Below, in pieces: positions 1-8,414 of a stretch of DNA of 38,040 bases (positions within the stretch are counted from its first letter, which is position 1; the number at the start of each line of letters is the position of its first letter). Made by a program: the position numbers and the translations under genes. The DNA comes from Paraburkholderia phosphatilytica. GTDB taxonomy: Bacteria; Pseudomonadota; Gammaproteobacteria; Burkholderiales; Burkholderiaceae. The DNA lies in NCBI RefSeq assembly GCF_003443895.1, contig NZ_QQOA01000056.1, forward strand, positions 1-38,040. Reading direction: 5' to 3'. The notes under the pieces are model-generated. The model ran no database searches. It was not told the DNA's origin and was given only the letters and a program-made list of their open reading frames with translations.

Positions 1-91
1 CCAAGTTGCGTCATCGAAGAACCCCTTAAACTTTCCTATCTCCCAGGATAGTCCACCCGTACGTCGACGCCAGGACTTTTGCAGACATTCC

Positions 92-1078
92 CTAGCGCTC
101 GAGATGAGACAGCATGGCCGGCAGATAACGTGTGCCGGCCGTCTCATGCTCATCAAGGAACGCGCGGATGCGATCCAGTTCCGCCTGCGTCAGGCGAATT
201 GAAGCCGCGCCCAGGTTTTCCTCCAGATACTTGCGCCGTTTGGTGCCGGGAATCGGCACCAGATCGTCACCCTGCGCCAGCAGCCACGCGAGCGCAATCT
301 GACCAGGCGTCACCGACCTTTCGTTAGCCAGTGCTTTGACGAAATCGGCGAGCTTGACGTTCGTATCGAAGTTGCTCCCCTGTATGCGCGGATCGTTGGC
401 GGCTCGCCAATCGTCTGCGGGAAGCTCTTCCGCCCGTTTAGCCGTGCCGGTCAGAAAGCCGCGACCGAGCGGGCTATAGGGAACGAAGCCGATACCCAGT
501 TCACGCAGCGCCGGCAAGACCTTGTCTTCAATGCCACGCTCGAAAAGCGAATACTCGCTTTGCAGCGCTGATACGGGTTGCACGGCGTGCGCGCGCCGGA
601 TGGTATCGACACCGGCTTCGGACAGGCCGAAATAGCGTACCTTGCCTGCGGTGATCGCGTCCTTGACCGCGCCCGCCACGTCCTCGATCGGCACCGCGGG
701 ATCCACCCGGTGCTGATAGAGCAGATCGATGTGATCGGTCTGCAACCGCTTCAGCGACGCGTCGATCACCTCCTTGATATGTTCGGGGCGGCTGTCCAGG
801 CCACGCACCCCGTTATCGAACCTGAAGCCGAATTTGGTCGCGATCGTCACCTCATGACGACGCCCTTTCAGCGCGCGCCCAAGCAGTTCTTCGTTGGCGA
901 ACGGACCATAAACCTCCGCCGTATCGAGGAATGTGCACCCCAGTTCGATCGCCCGATGGATCGTGGCGATCGATTCGGTATCGTCCGGTGTGCCGTACGC
1001 ATAGGACATCCCCATGCAGCCCAGCCCAATCTCTGAAACGGCGAGTCCTTCGCGTCCAAGCTTGCGTGTGTTCAGCAT
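92..1078 (-). CDS. Aldo/keto reductase
   Basis: A cytosolic NADPH-dependent oxidoreductase of the aldo/keto reductase superfamily (328 aa, normal length), which would reduce aldehydes or ketones to alcohols. The four catalytic residues are visible: D52 and Y57 (in LDTAEVYGP), K82 (in IATKFGF) and H123 (in LLYQHRVD). The N-terminal LGREGLAVSEIGLGCMGMS is typical of the AKR13/YajO-like bacterial group. The start is supported by a strong AGGAGG six bases upstream on the minus strand. It is divergent from a TetR gene, and that arrangement usually means the TetR protein controls the reductase. The substrate cannot be told from sequence. Confidence 0.93.
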   Translation of the reverse strand: MLNTRKLGREGLAVSEIGLGCMGMSYAYGTPDDTESIATIHRAIELGCTFLDTAEVYGPFANEELLGRALKGRRHEVTIATKFGFRFDNGVRGLDSRPEHIKEVIDASLKRLQTDHIDLLYQHRVDPAVPIEDVAGAVKDAITAGKVRYFGLSEAGVDTIRRAHAVQPVSALQSEYSLFERGIEDKVLPALRELGIGFVPYSPLGRGFLTGTAKRAEELPADDWRAANDPRIQGSNFDTNVKLADFVKALANERSVTPGQIALAWLLAQGDDLVPIPGTKRRKYLEENLGAASIRLTQAELDRIRAFLDEHETAGTRYLPAMLSHLER

Positions 1079-1187
1079 GTTGCCCTCCTTTGGCAGCTAG
1101 CCCCCTACATTGGCACGTGCGTCGAACAGGTGTTAGACCAATGCTCTTGATTCCTTGCACGATTCTTCGCGCTGGCGCATCCCACGG

Positions 1188-1222
1188 TTGACTTTCATTT
1201 AGATGATTACTAACATCTAAAT
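1188..1222 (+). promoter_or_regulatory. Promoter and TetR-type operator between AKR and TetR genes
   Basis: A perfect 9-bp inverted repeat, ATTTAGATG / CATCTAAAT, lies at 1197-1205 and 1214-1222 with an 8-nt spacer. It covers a plausible sigma-70 promoter reading into the TetR gene: TTGACT at 1188-1193, 17 nt, TAACAT at 1211-1216. A dyad on the promoter between a TetR gene and a divergent reductase is the usual autorepressor layout. The dyad is seen directly; the binding protein is inferred. Confidence 0.7.
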
Positions 1223-1248
1223 CACGCCAACACGAAACGCTGACCGTC

Positions 1249-1821
1249 ATGAGGAAATCCAGAGCCGAAACCGCGGAAACGCGGCAGCGCATTGTCGAAG
1301 TCGCAGCTCGCGAATTCAGGGCAAACGGTATCCATGCAACGGGCCTTGCGGATGTGATGGCGGAAGCGGGTCTGTCGCATGGCGGCTTTTACCGGCATTT
1401 CGAGTCCAAGGATCAACTCGCTGCGGAGGCTTGCGCAGCGGCGCTGACTGCCACCATCGGTTCGCTTGAAGCAGCGGCAGAGGGAACCGACGGCAAGGAA
1501 AGCTTCAAGGCGATCGTCGACGCTTACCTGTCCACCGCGCATCGGGACACACCGGCAACCGGTTGTCCGCTTGCCGGCATGGGCAGCGAGCTGGCGCGTG
1601 CCGGCGAAGAAGCACGGGAAGCGGTCGCGCGTGGCTTCGACGAACTGATAGACAGGCTGGCCAGTCGCATCGCACCTCGGCGCAAGGAAGCGGCACGGTC
1701 CGAGGCGATTTTTGCCGTCGCGGCCATGATCGGCGCCGTCACGTTGTCCCGGATCATCGCGGAACCGGACGCTTCGGCATCGGTTCTGCACCACGTCAGA
1801 AAACACCTGCACGCGCTTTAG
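1249..1821 (+). CDS. TetR/AcrR family transcriptional regulator
   Basis: A one-domain repressor of 190 aa. Residues 10-55 form the TetR N-terminal DNA-binding domain, with the helix-turn-helix around residues 30-51 (ATGLADVMAEAGLSHGGFY) followed by the typical HFESKDQL. The C-terminal part is an all-helical ligand domain of the kind found beside aldo/keto reductases and SDRs. It starts 27 bp after a 26-bp dyad that overlaps its promoter, so autoregulation and control of the divergent reductase are likely. The inducer is unknown. Confidence 0.92.
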   Translation: MRKSRAETAETRQRIVEVAAREFRANGIHATGLADVMAEAGLSHGGFYRHFESKDQLAAEACAAALTATIGSLEAAAEGTDGKESFKAIVDAYLSTAHRDTPATGCPLAGMGSELARAGEEAREAVARGFDELIDRLASRIAPRRKEAARSEAIFAVAAMIGAVTLSRIIAEPDASASVLHHVRKHLHAL

Positions 1822-1868
1822 CGCGGCGCGAGTCATGAGCGTCGATGTGCTTCGTTGATGCCAATATG

Positions 1869-1878
1869 TGCATATGCA
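1869..1878. promoter_or_regulatory. Short palindrome upstream of NmrA-like gene
   Basis: The 10-bp perfect palindrome TGCATATGCA lies in a short AT-rich stretch 41 bp before the NmrA-like start codon. It could be an operator or part of a promoter (CATAATT follows). Palindromes of this length occur by chance, so this is weak. Confidence 0.25.
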
Positions 1879-1919
1879 TAATTAAGCGTGAATCGTTCGA
1901 CCAGATCGGAGAGTCCACC

Positions 1920-2801
1920 ATGCAGCAACGCAAAGTCCTTATCACCGGCGCCACGGGCAAGACCGGCGTCCATACGGTTCAGTATCTGCTCGAAGCGGGA
2001 CACGCGGTGCGTGCGCTGGTGCATCGGGAAGACGCACGGAGCGCTGCACTTCGAAGCGCGGGCGCCGAGGTCGCGGTGGGCGATCTCCTCGAGCATGACG
2101 ACGTGATTCGCGCGCTGGACGGCGTGCAGGGCGCGTATCTGTGCTATCCCGTGCGTCCTGGTTACATCCAGGCCACTGCGTATTTCGCCGACGCCGCGCG
2201 GCGTGCCAGAGTCGACGTTGTCGTCGAGATGTCGCAAATCTCCGCTCGCGAAGATTCGAAAAGCCATGCTGCGCGCGATCACTGGATCGCGGAGCGTGTG
2301 CTCGACTGGTCCGGCGTGCCGACCGTCCACATTCGCCCCACGTTCTTCTCCGAGTGGCTGATTTTTCCGTGGATGCGCGATCCGATCGTGCACGAAAGCG
2401 CGATCACGCTGCCATACGGCGCCGGCCGTCACGCGCCCATTACGGCGCCGGATCAGGCACGTCTGATCGCTGCGGTGCTCGCGCAGCCGGCTGCGCATAT
2501 CGGCAAGACCTATCCATTGTGCGGACCCGTCGAGCTGAACCAGCAGGAGATCGCGGACGAGGTCGGCGAGGTACTGGGCCGCAAGATCGCTTACCGCCCG
2601 TCGACGCTCGAAGCCTACCGCGAGCATTTGCGGAAATACGATTTGCCGGAATTCCTGATCCAGCATTTTCTGGCGATCGCAGTCGACTATCAGAACGGCA
2701 TCTTTGCCGGCACGGACGGCGTGATCCGCGAGATCACCGGTCGGTCGCCGCAAACCGTTAGCGAGTTCGTGAAAGCCCATCGGCACGTCTTCGAGCAGTA
2801 A
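1920..2801 (+). CDS. NmrA-like NAD(P)-binding protein
   Basis: A 293-aa atypical short-chain dehydrogenase of the NmrA/azoreductase-like group. The Rossmann nucleotide-binding motif GATGKTG is at residues 10-16, directly after a beta strand (KVLIT). There is no YxxxK catalytic pair in the usual place, as expected for NmrA-type proteins, which may sense NAD(P) or reduce quinones or azo compounds. An in-frame ATG exists at 1845, but GGAGAG at 1908-1913 sits 6 nt before the ATG at 1920, so I use 1920. It is followed after 27 bp by an SDR in the same direction, so the two are probably co-transcribed. Confidence 0.87.
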   Translation: MQQRKVLITGATGKTGVHTVQYLLEAGHAVRALVHREDARSAALRSAGAEVAVGDLLEHDDVIRALDGVQGAYLCYPVRPGYIQATAYFADAARRARVDVVVEMSQISAREDSKSHAARDHWIAERVLDWSGVPTVHIRPTFFSEWLIFPWMRDPIVHESAITLPYGAGRHAPITAPDQARLIAAVLAQPAAHIGKTYPLCGPVELNQQEIADEVGEVLGRKIAYRPSTLEAYREHLRKYDLPEFLIQHFLAIAVDYQNGIFAGTDGVIREITGRSPQTVSEFVKAHRHVFEQ

Positions 2802-2828
2802 CGCCACTTCTCCAAAGGAATCCACACC

Positions 2829-3590
2829 ATGAAACTCAGCGGTAACACGATCTTCATCACCGGCGGCACGTCGGGAATCGGCCGAGGCCTCGCGGAGGCG
2901 TTCCACAGCAGAGGCAACAAGGTCATTATCGGCGGCCGCCGCAAGGCATTGCTCGACGAAGTGACGAAAGCGAACCCCGGCATGGATGCGGTCGAACTCG
3001 ATGTGAGCGATCCGGCGCAGATTGCCAGCGTCAGCCGGCATCTGATCGAAACGTACCCGGCGCTGAACGTGGTCATCAACAACGCGGGCATCATGCCGTT
3101 CGACGACGTCACCCGCCCGTTCGATGACGCGCAGGCCGCGCAATTGATCGACACGAATATGCTCGGTCCGATTCGGATCAGCGGTGCGTTGATCGAGCAT
3201 CTGAAGCAGCAGCCGGAGGCGTTCATCATCAACAACAGCTCGGTGGTCGCTTATATTCCGATAGCGATGGCGGCGCTGTACTCGGCCACGAAGGCTGCGA
3301 TTCACTCGTATTCGCTGTCGCAACGCTTCGCGTTGCGCAATACTTCCGTGCGGGTGCTGGAAATCGCGCCGCCCTGGGTCGACACCGATCTGATCTTCAA
3401 GAGCGGCGATCCGCGCGCGATGCAGCTGGAACCGTTCATCGCGGAAACGATGGCGCTGCTCGAATCGGCAACCACGGAAGTCGTGGTCGAAGCGGGCCGG
3501 CAACTGCGTGACAGCGCTGGGCCGAACGAACATGAAGTGGTGAACTACCTCAACCAGATGATCATCGATGAACCATTGCCAATGCCTTGA
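2829..3590 (+). CDS. Short-chain dehydrogenase/reductase (DltE-like)
   Basis: A classical SDR of 253 aa. It has TGGTSGIG at 11-18 for NAD(P) binding, NNAG at 84-87, serines at 137/138, and the catalytic YSATK with Y151 and K155. The length and the order of motifs match the DltE/YghA-like oxidoreductases. An AAGGAA lies upstream of the start. It is the second gene of a forward run of three (NmrA-like, SDR, GNAT). The substrate is unknown. Confidence 0.92.
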   Translation: MKLSGNTIFITGGTSGIGRGLAEAFHSRGNKVIIGGRRKALLDEVTKANPGMDAVELDVSDPAQIASVSRHLIETYPALNVVINNAGIMPFDDVTRPFDDAQAAQLIDTNMLGPIRISGALIEHLKQQPEAFIINNSSVVAYIPIAMAALYSATKAAIHSYSLSQRFALRNTSVRVLEIAPPWVDTDLIFKSGDPRAMQLEPFIAETMALLESATTEVVVEAGRQLRDSAGPNEHEVVNYLNQMIIDEPLPMP

Positions 3591-3624
3591 CCGGCATTCA
3601 GTGGTCACGCTGCAGGAGATGACG

Positions 3625-4332
3625 ATGTTGGAAGCAGAACAGAACGCGCGCGGCGCGCATCCGCTCGACAAGGTCGTGTGGAACGCGCTGGCCAGCAAAC
3701 AGCAGCACCTCGCGCTCGGCGACGAACGGGTGCTGCGATATCCGTCGGACGTCGCGCGTTTCGCCGGCATGGCGGATTCAGCGCCGGAATCGTTCGATAC
3801 TTTGCGTACGATGATCGAGGCGGACGGTCCGCTGGCGCTGGTCACGACGGAACCGGTCGAAGCGCCGTCGTGGGGCTCCGTCGTCAGGCGCGGGGAATTG
3901 CTGCAAATGATCTGGCAAGGCGCGCCGGGTGCACAACCTGAGCTCCCACACGTCGCGCTCGGCAGCGACGACGTGCCCGATATGCTGGCGCTCACTGCCG
4001 CAACGGAGCCCGGACCTTTCGGCCCGCGCACCATCGAACTCGGCAACTACATCGGCATTCGCAGCGAGGGCAAGCTGGCGGCGATGGCGGGCGAACGCAT
4101 GCGGCTCGATGGCTTCACCGAGATCAGCGCCGTGTGCGTCGACCCGGCGTTTCGCGGCCGGGGCTATGCGGGTGGCCTGATGAAGCTGCTGATTTCGTCG
4201 ATCAGCGCGCGCGACGAAGTGCCGTTCCTGCACGTGTTCACATCGAATCACGGTGCCATCGCGCTGTACCGCACGCTAGGTTTCGTGGACCGGCGCCAGA
4301 TGCATCTGCTGGTGCTTGGCGCCGTGAGTTAG
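3625..4332 (+). CDS. GNAT family N-acetyltransferase (FR47-like)
   Basis: A 235-aa protein whose C-terminal half is a GNAT fold. The acetyl-CoA binding motif A reads VCVDPAFRGRGYAGGLM (about residues 169-185, with RGRGYA as the pyrophosphate loop), followed by FTSNHGAIALYRTLGF, typical of FR47-like acetyltransferases. The start at 3625 has AGGAG at 3614-3618 with 6-nt spacing. Upstream starts at 3568 and 3619 are less likely because the first overlaps the SDR end and the second has no spacing. Its stop overlaps the stop of the convergent threonine aldolase. The substrate is not predictable. Confidence 0.85.
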   Translation: MLEAEQNARGAHPLDKVVWNALASKQQHLALGDERVLRYPSDVARFAGMADSAPESFDTLRTMIEADGPLALVTTEPVEAPSWGSVVRRGELLQMIWQGAPGAQPELPHVALGSDDVPDMLALTAATEPGPFGPRTIELGNYIGIRSEGKLAAMAGERMRLDGFTEISAVCVDPAFRGRGYAGGLMKLLISSISARDEVPFLHVFTSNHGAIALYRTLGFVDRRQMHLLVLGAVS

Positions 4333-5405
4333 GCTTGTTGTGACGCGCTTCGCGTTGCGTGTGCGAGCAGGTGGTCGACATCGTCGGTTGTCGTTGCGAA
4401 CGAGGTCACGAAGCGCACCACGCCAGGCCCCCAGCGGTCGTGATAGAACCTGAATCCGGCGTGCAGCAGTGTCTCGATCATCGCGGCTGGCAACCGGCAG
4501 AAAACGATATTCGCTTGCGGTGCGCCGAGCACTTCGACGCCGCTCAGCCGCGCTAGACCTTGAGTCAGGCGCTGCGCGGCGTCGTTGGCCTGGCGCGCGT
4601 TGCGCAACCACAGGTCGCCGGTCAGGTACGCATCGATCTGGGCCGAGAGGAAACGCATCTTCGAAAACAGATGGCCCGCGCGCTTGCGGCGATAACCCAT
4701 TTCAGCCGCAAGCGATCGATCGAACAGCACGATCGCCTCCGCGGCGAGCACGCCGTTCTTCGTCGCGCCGAACGACAATGCATGCACGCCTGCCTTCCAC
4801 GTCATCTCCGCGGGCGAGCAGCCAAGCGACACCAGCGCATTGGCGAAGCGCGAGCCATCCATATGCAGCTTGATCGATGCGCCTTTGCAGACGTCGCCTA
4901 GCGCGCGGATTTCGTCGAGCGAGTACACGCCGCCTTCCTCGGTGGCCTGTGTGATGCTGGCGCACGATGGCTGTGTGGTGTGCACGTCGCCCACTTTCAG
5001 ACGAGCCGCATGATGGAGCTTCGCGGGGTCCATCTTCGCGGACGGTCCATCCACGGTGATGAGCTTCGCGCCATCCGAAAAGAACGCGGGCGCGCCGCAC
5101 TCGTCGTTGTTGATATGGCTGGCCGGATGGCAGTAGATGTTGCCCCACGGCGGCGTCATCGTGCTTAGACACAGCGCGTTGGCGGCGGTGCCGGTGGGCA
5201 CGAGAAACACGTCGACTTCGCGCTCGAAGATTTCGCAGAGCCTGCGTTCGACGCGCGCGGTGAGATCGTCCGTTCCATACGGACCCGCCTGCCCGACGCT
5301 GCTCGCCACCATCGCTTCGATCACCTCCGGCGACGCGCCGGCGATGTTGTCGCTCGAAAAACCCATCGACGGCGCGCGAGCGCCGTCTGGCCGACCATCG
5401 TTCAT
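4329..5405 (-). CDS. ltaE: Low-specificity L-threonine aldolase
   Basis: A fold-type I PLP enzyme of 358 aa that cleaves L-threonine or L-allo-threonine to glycine and acetaldehyde. The Schiff-base lysine is K216 in SFGATKNG. D183 and R186 in HMDGSRFANA would bind the PLP ring nitrogen and the substrate. The N-terminal GFSSDNIAGASPEVIEAM is the usual beta-eliminating-lyase start. I chose the ATG at 5405 because GAGGA precedes it at 7 nt; an in-frame ATG at 5447 has no such site. Its last four bases overlap the end of the convergent GNAT gene. The symbol rests on family resemblance. Confidence 0.88.
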   Translation of the reverse strand: MNDGRPDGARAPSMGFSSDNIAGASPEVIEAMVASSVGQAGPYGTDDLTARVERRLCEIFEREVDVFLVPTGTAANALCLSTMTPPWGNIYCHPASHINNDECGAPAFFSDGAKLITVDGPSAKMDPAKLHHAARLKVGDVHTTQPSCASITQATEEGGVYSLDEIRALGDVCKGASIKLHMDGSRFANALVSLGCSPAEMTWKAGVHALSFGATKNGVLAAEAIVLFDRSLAAEMGYRRKRAGHLFSKMRFLSAQIDAYLTGDLWLRNARQANDAAQRLTQGLARLSGVEVLGAPQANIVFCRLPAAMIETLLHAGFRFYHDRWGPGVVRFVTSFATTTDDVDHLLAHATRSASQQA

Positions 5406-5530
5406 TGCCCTGTCCTCAGCCTGGCGGATGAAGGACTTCACCCGCATGCACGCATCGTATGCAGAGCGAGGCTTCAGGGCTTGTAAAAAATTGACTGGCC
5501 ACCAGACGGCATCGAGCCCATGTCACGACA

Positions 5531-6670
5531 TCAGAACGAATGCGTAATCCCGACGCGCGCCACGACCTGATGCGAGTTCGACGAGACGCCCGCTGAGCCC
5601 GGAATATAGGCGTCCGCCAGCACCGAACCTTCGGCGCCGCCGTTCGCCTTCTGATACACGACCTGCGCGTAGAGCGCGGTACGCGCCGACAGCGAGTACT
5701 GACCCATCAGCCCCAGCTGGTTCCAGTGCACCGACGAGCTGCTGCCATCCTCCTTCAGATGCGCGATCGTGTACGTGTACATTCCACCGACGAAGAGGCT
5801 CGGCGTGATGTTGTACTTCGCATTGAACTCGATATTGTCGAATCGCAGGCCCGCGTCGTTCAGACCGAGGTTGCCGACATAGATCGATGACGTAGGTTGC
5901 TGAAGCGCGACGTGCGTGTAAGCCACGGAGAGCACCGCGGGCCCGATGCCATAGCTGCCGGCCGCACCGTAAATTTTCTGGTTCGCGGCGACGAAGCCGT
6001 AGTCGTCCGACGCAACCGCGCCTTGCGACGTCGTGCCCGACGCGGACAGATCTTCGTAGACGGCGCCAAGCGACAGCGTCTTGTAGCTGTATTTCGCGCC
6101 GATGCCGTACACGCGGTTCTGCGCGAAGCCGCCGGCCTGATTGCTGAAGCCGTACAGGGCGGTGGCGGAAAAGCCGCCGTAGTCGCGGGTGGTGTACTTG
6201 ACGGAATTGCTCGCATGGAACGACGCGTCGGTGTTGTCGTTGTCGAGCGGGTGCGCGAACAGGTAGCCGGCCCAGTTCCCGTTTGCGGTCATCAGGCCGA
6301 TCGTGTCGCTGACGGTATCGAACTGCCGTCCGAACGTGAGCGTGCCCATCGAATCCGACTGCAGGCCCACGAACGACTGATAGCCGAACAGGCGTCCGTC
6401 ATAGTAGGCGCTGCCGTTGTCGAGCTCCACGCCGCTTTCGAGGTCGAAGATCGCATGCAGGCCGCCGCCCAGATCTTCCGATCCCTTCAGGCCCCAGCGG
6501 CTCGTGGCCAGATCGACGCTTGCCGTCTGCCAGGCCCTGCTGCCGCCCGAGTTGTTGGTGAAATTGATCCCTTCGTCCAGCACGCCGAACAGCGTCACGC
6601 TGCTCTGTGCATGCGCGCCGATCGAAGCGAACGCTAGTCCTGCTGCCAGCGCCAGTCTGGTTGCTTTCAT
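5531..6670 (-). CDS. Outer-membrane porin (Gram-negative porin, OmpC-like)
   Basis: A 379-aa general porin. It starts with a 21-residue signal peptide (cleavage after AHA, mature QSSVTLFGVLDEGI), followed by alternating beta strands and ending in HSF, the terminal phenylalanine read by the BAM machinery. Strands such as SRWGLKGSEDLGGGL and LTFGRQFD are hallmarks of the Burkholderia trimeric porins with 16 strands. It forms a diffusion pore for small hydrophilic solutes. It is a single gene; the 126 bp to the ltaE start hold a short hairpin and an A/T run. Confidence 0.95.
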   Translation of the reverse strand: MKATRLALAAGLAFASIGAHAQSSVTLFGVLDEGINFTNNSGGSRAWQTASVDLATSRWGLKGSEDLGGGLHAIFDLESGVELDNGSAYYDGRLFGYQSFVGLQSDSMGTLTFGRQFDTVSDTIGLMTANGNWAGYLFAHPLDNDNTDASFHASNSVKYTTRDYGGFSATALYGFSNQAGGFAQNRVYGIGAKYSYKTLSLGAVYEDLSASGTTSQGAVASDDYGFVAANQKIYGAAGSYGIGPAVLSVAYTHVALQQPTSSIYVGNLGLNDAGLRFDNIEFNAKYNITPSLFVGGMYTYTIAHLKEDGSSSSVHWNQLGLMGQYSLSARTALYAQVVYQKANGGAEGSVLADAYIPGSAGVSSNSHQVVARVGITHSF

Positions 6671-6991
6671 TGTGTTTTCTCGCTCGTAGTTTATGTAATT
6701 AGGAATACTGAGGTGAAGCGATGAAGCAGCGGAGAATCGTGTCGTGAAAACGGCGACGACACTCCGCCATGGCCGACGGATCGGCCAGCGGTCTGCAGAT
6801 GGGAAATCAGTCAGTCAGGCGTCGGGCTGCCTCAGCAAGCCTCAGGGGCAACGCGTGCGCGATGCGATGTGCGCAGCGCGGCACGGATCGACGCTATGTT
6901 CTACGTGCCTGCCCGCCCGCTGGAATGCCGCGACCGTGCGATCAAGATCGCGCGGCCGTGCATCCGTGAGGGCAAGCGCGGCAACGTAGCG
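6671..6991. other. Intergenic region between porin and choX-like gene
   Basis: No gene seen. The first 60 bp are AT-rich (TTTATGTAATTAGGAATACT) and probably hold the porin promoter on the minus strand. A long imperfect hairpin lies at 6729-6767, and a GCGATC-AA-GATCGC dyad at 6948-6961. Neither is followed by a T run. Confidence 0.5.
6729..6767. repeat. Extended stem-loop upstream of porin
   Basis: An inner perfect 7-bp stem GTGTCGT / ACGACAC (6739-6745 and 6756-6762, 10-nt loop) is continued by an outer GCGGA / TCCGC (6729-6733 and 6763-6767) across a 5-nt bulge. It lies about 60 bp upstream of the porin start. It could be an operator or a structured 5' leader of the porin mRNA. There is no T run to make it a terminator. 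Confidence 0.4.
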
Positions 6992-7939
6992 TCAGTGAGC
7001 ACCCAGATACGCCTTCACAGCGGGAAGGCCGGGCTTGCCGTCCACCGTCGTGACGCCGGCCAGCCACTTGTCGAGTACCTGCGGATTGGCCTTGAGCCAG
7101 TCGCTGGCCGCCTTGTTCGGATCCTGCTTGTCCATGATCGGCACCATCACGTGGTTTTCGATCGCGGTCGTGAACTGCAGGTTGGACACGAACTTCGCGA
7201 CGTTCGGGCAGCGTGCCGCGTAATCAGGCGGTTCGGCCGTGAAGACCTTCGCTTCGCCGTAGTTCGGGCCGAACACATCGTCGCCGCCGGCGAGATAGTC
7301 GATCTTCATCTGCACGTTCATCGGGTGCGGTTCCCAGCCGAGGAACACGATCCACTGCTTGTCGCGGATCGCGCGGTTCACCTGCACCAGCATGCCCGCT
7401 TCGCTCGATTCGACAAGCTTGAACTTGCCGAGATTGAACTGGTTGCCGCTGATCATCTTCTGGATCAGCGCATTGCCGTCGTTACCCGGCTCGATGCCGT
7501 AGATCTTGCCGTTCAGCTTGTCCGCGAACTTCGCGATGTCCGCGAACGTCTTGAGGCCCGCGTTGTACTCGTAGTCGGGCACCGCGAGCGTGTACTTCGC
7601 GCCGGTCAGGTTCGGCGTGGTCAGCACCTTGATCTCGTTGGCCTTGGTGAACGGCGCGATGATCGGGTCCATCGTCGGCGACCAGTAGCCGAGGAACACG
7701 TCGATCTGCTTGCTCTTGATACCCGCAAACGTGATCGGCACCGACGCGATCGTCTTGGTCGGCGTGTAGCCGAGGCCGCTCAGGATGCTGGAGGCCAGGC
7801 CGGTGGTTGCCGCGATGTCGGTCCAGCCGACGTCGGCGAAGCGTACGTTCTTGCACGCGGCGGGGTCCGCTGCCATCGCGCTGGAACACAGGTTCGCGGC
7901 GAGCAGCACGCCGCATGCGGAAATCGCGAGTCGTTTCAT
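6992..7939 (-). CDS. Choline/glycine-betaine ABC transporter substrate-binding protein (ChoX/ProX-like)
   Basis: A 315-aa periplasmic binding protein. The signal peptide runs to about residue 23 (SSAMA, mature ADPAACKNVRFADVGW). The body contains motifs of the choline-binding ChoX group of OpuAC-like proteins: VGWTDIAATTG, FLGYWSPTMDP, GNDGNALIQKM and FLGWEPHPMNV, where aromatic residues build the box for the quaternary ammonium group. GAGGAG precedes the start. No permease or ATPase gene adjoins it, so it must work with a ChoWV/ProVW-type transporter encoded elsewhere. The nearby betI supports a choline role. ChoX is favoured over ProX, but not proven. Confidence 0.88.
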   Translation of the reverse strand: MKRLAISACGVLLAANLCSSAMAADPAACKNVRFADVGWTDIAATTGLASSILSGLGYTPTKTIASVPITFAGIKSKQIDVFLGYWSPTMDPIIAPFTKANEIKVLTTPNLTGAKYTLAVPDYEYNAGLKTFADIAKFADKLNGKIYGIEPGNDGNALIQKMISGNQFNLGKFKLVESSEAGMLVQVNRAIRDKQWIVFLGWEPHPMNVQMKIDYLAGGDDVFGPNYGEAKVFTAEPPDYAARCPNVAKFVSNLQFTTAIENHVMVPIMDKQDPNKAASDWLKANPQVLDKWLAGVTTVDGKPGLPAVKAYLGAH

Positions 7940-8414
7940 GAAACTCTCCTCAGATTATTGTGTAAAGGGTGCGACTGACCGACGTGCGCCAGATTGCGGC
8001 GCGGGTGCATCGAAAGACTGGAATTAAGTCAGGAAACCGAAATGAAGCATGTCCGGATCGTGTCCATGGACGACCGTGCTCGGGCCGCGCAAGGTATTCG
8101 CGGCCGTCCACCGGTTAACATGGGGCGTGACGAGCCCATGAGGCGTGCAAGGAACGAAGCCGGCTGCTTACAGAACGATGACGGTGCCTCCCTTGCCACT
8201 GGAGGTCGACCACCTTGCAGGGACCGCGTGTGCCACAAGTGAATGGTTGCCAGAAAAAACCCCGGCTGGGCGAGGAATTGCGACGGTCACTTGTTCAAAA
8301 GCGACAATGCAATTTTCTGGAAGCGGCGTAATATCGGTGTTTTGATTGAATGATCGTTCAATCTGCTCGAATCTCAGGGTCGAGCGGTGCGGATCTCATG
8401 CCACGGTGGAGGCA
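7940..8414. other. Divergent intergenic region choX-like / betI
   Basis: 475 bp with no convincing gene; the short open frames here lack coding character. It holds a GTCCATGGAC palindrome at 8062-8071 and a BetI-type dyad at 8344-8363 close to betI. Both flanking promoters must lie here, but I cannot assign -35/-10 boxes with confidence. Confidence 0.5.
8344..8363. promoter_or_regulatory. BetI operator
   Basis: GATTGAATGATCGTTCAATC is a 20-bp dyad with a single mismatched pair, 51 bp upstream of the betI start. The half-site ATTGAA/TTCAAT agrees with BetI sites known from bet loci, where choline relieves repression. It implies betI autoregulation and possibly choline control of the divergent binding-protein gene. 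The dyad is seen; the assignment follows from the BetI family. Confidence 0.7.

Noticed and set aside
1833..4046. A 737-codon minus-strand open frame opposite the NmrA-like and SDR genes
   Set aside because: Low-complexity Arg/His composition, no domain, and fully opposite two intact oxidoreductase genes.
5495..5505. CTGG-CCA-CCAG near an A/T run as the porin terminator
   Set aside because: The stem is only 4 bp; too weak to annotate although a T run follows on the minus strand.
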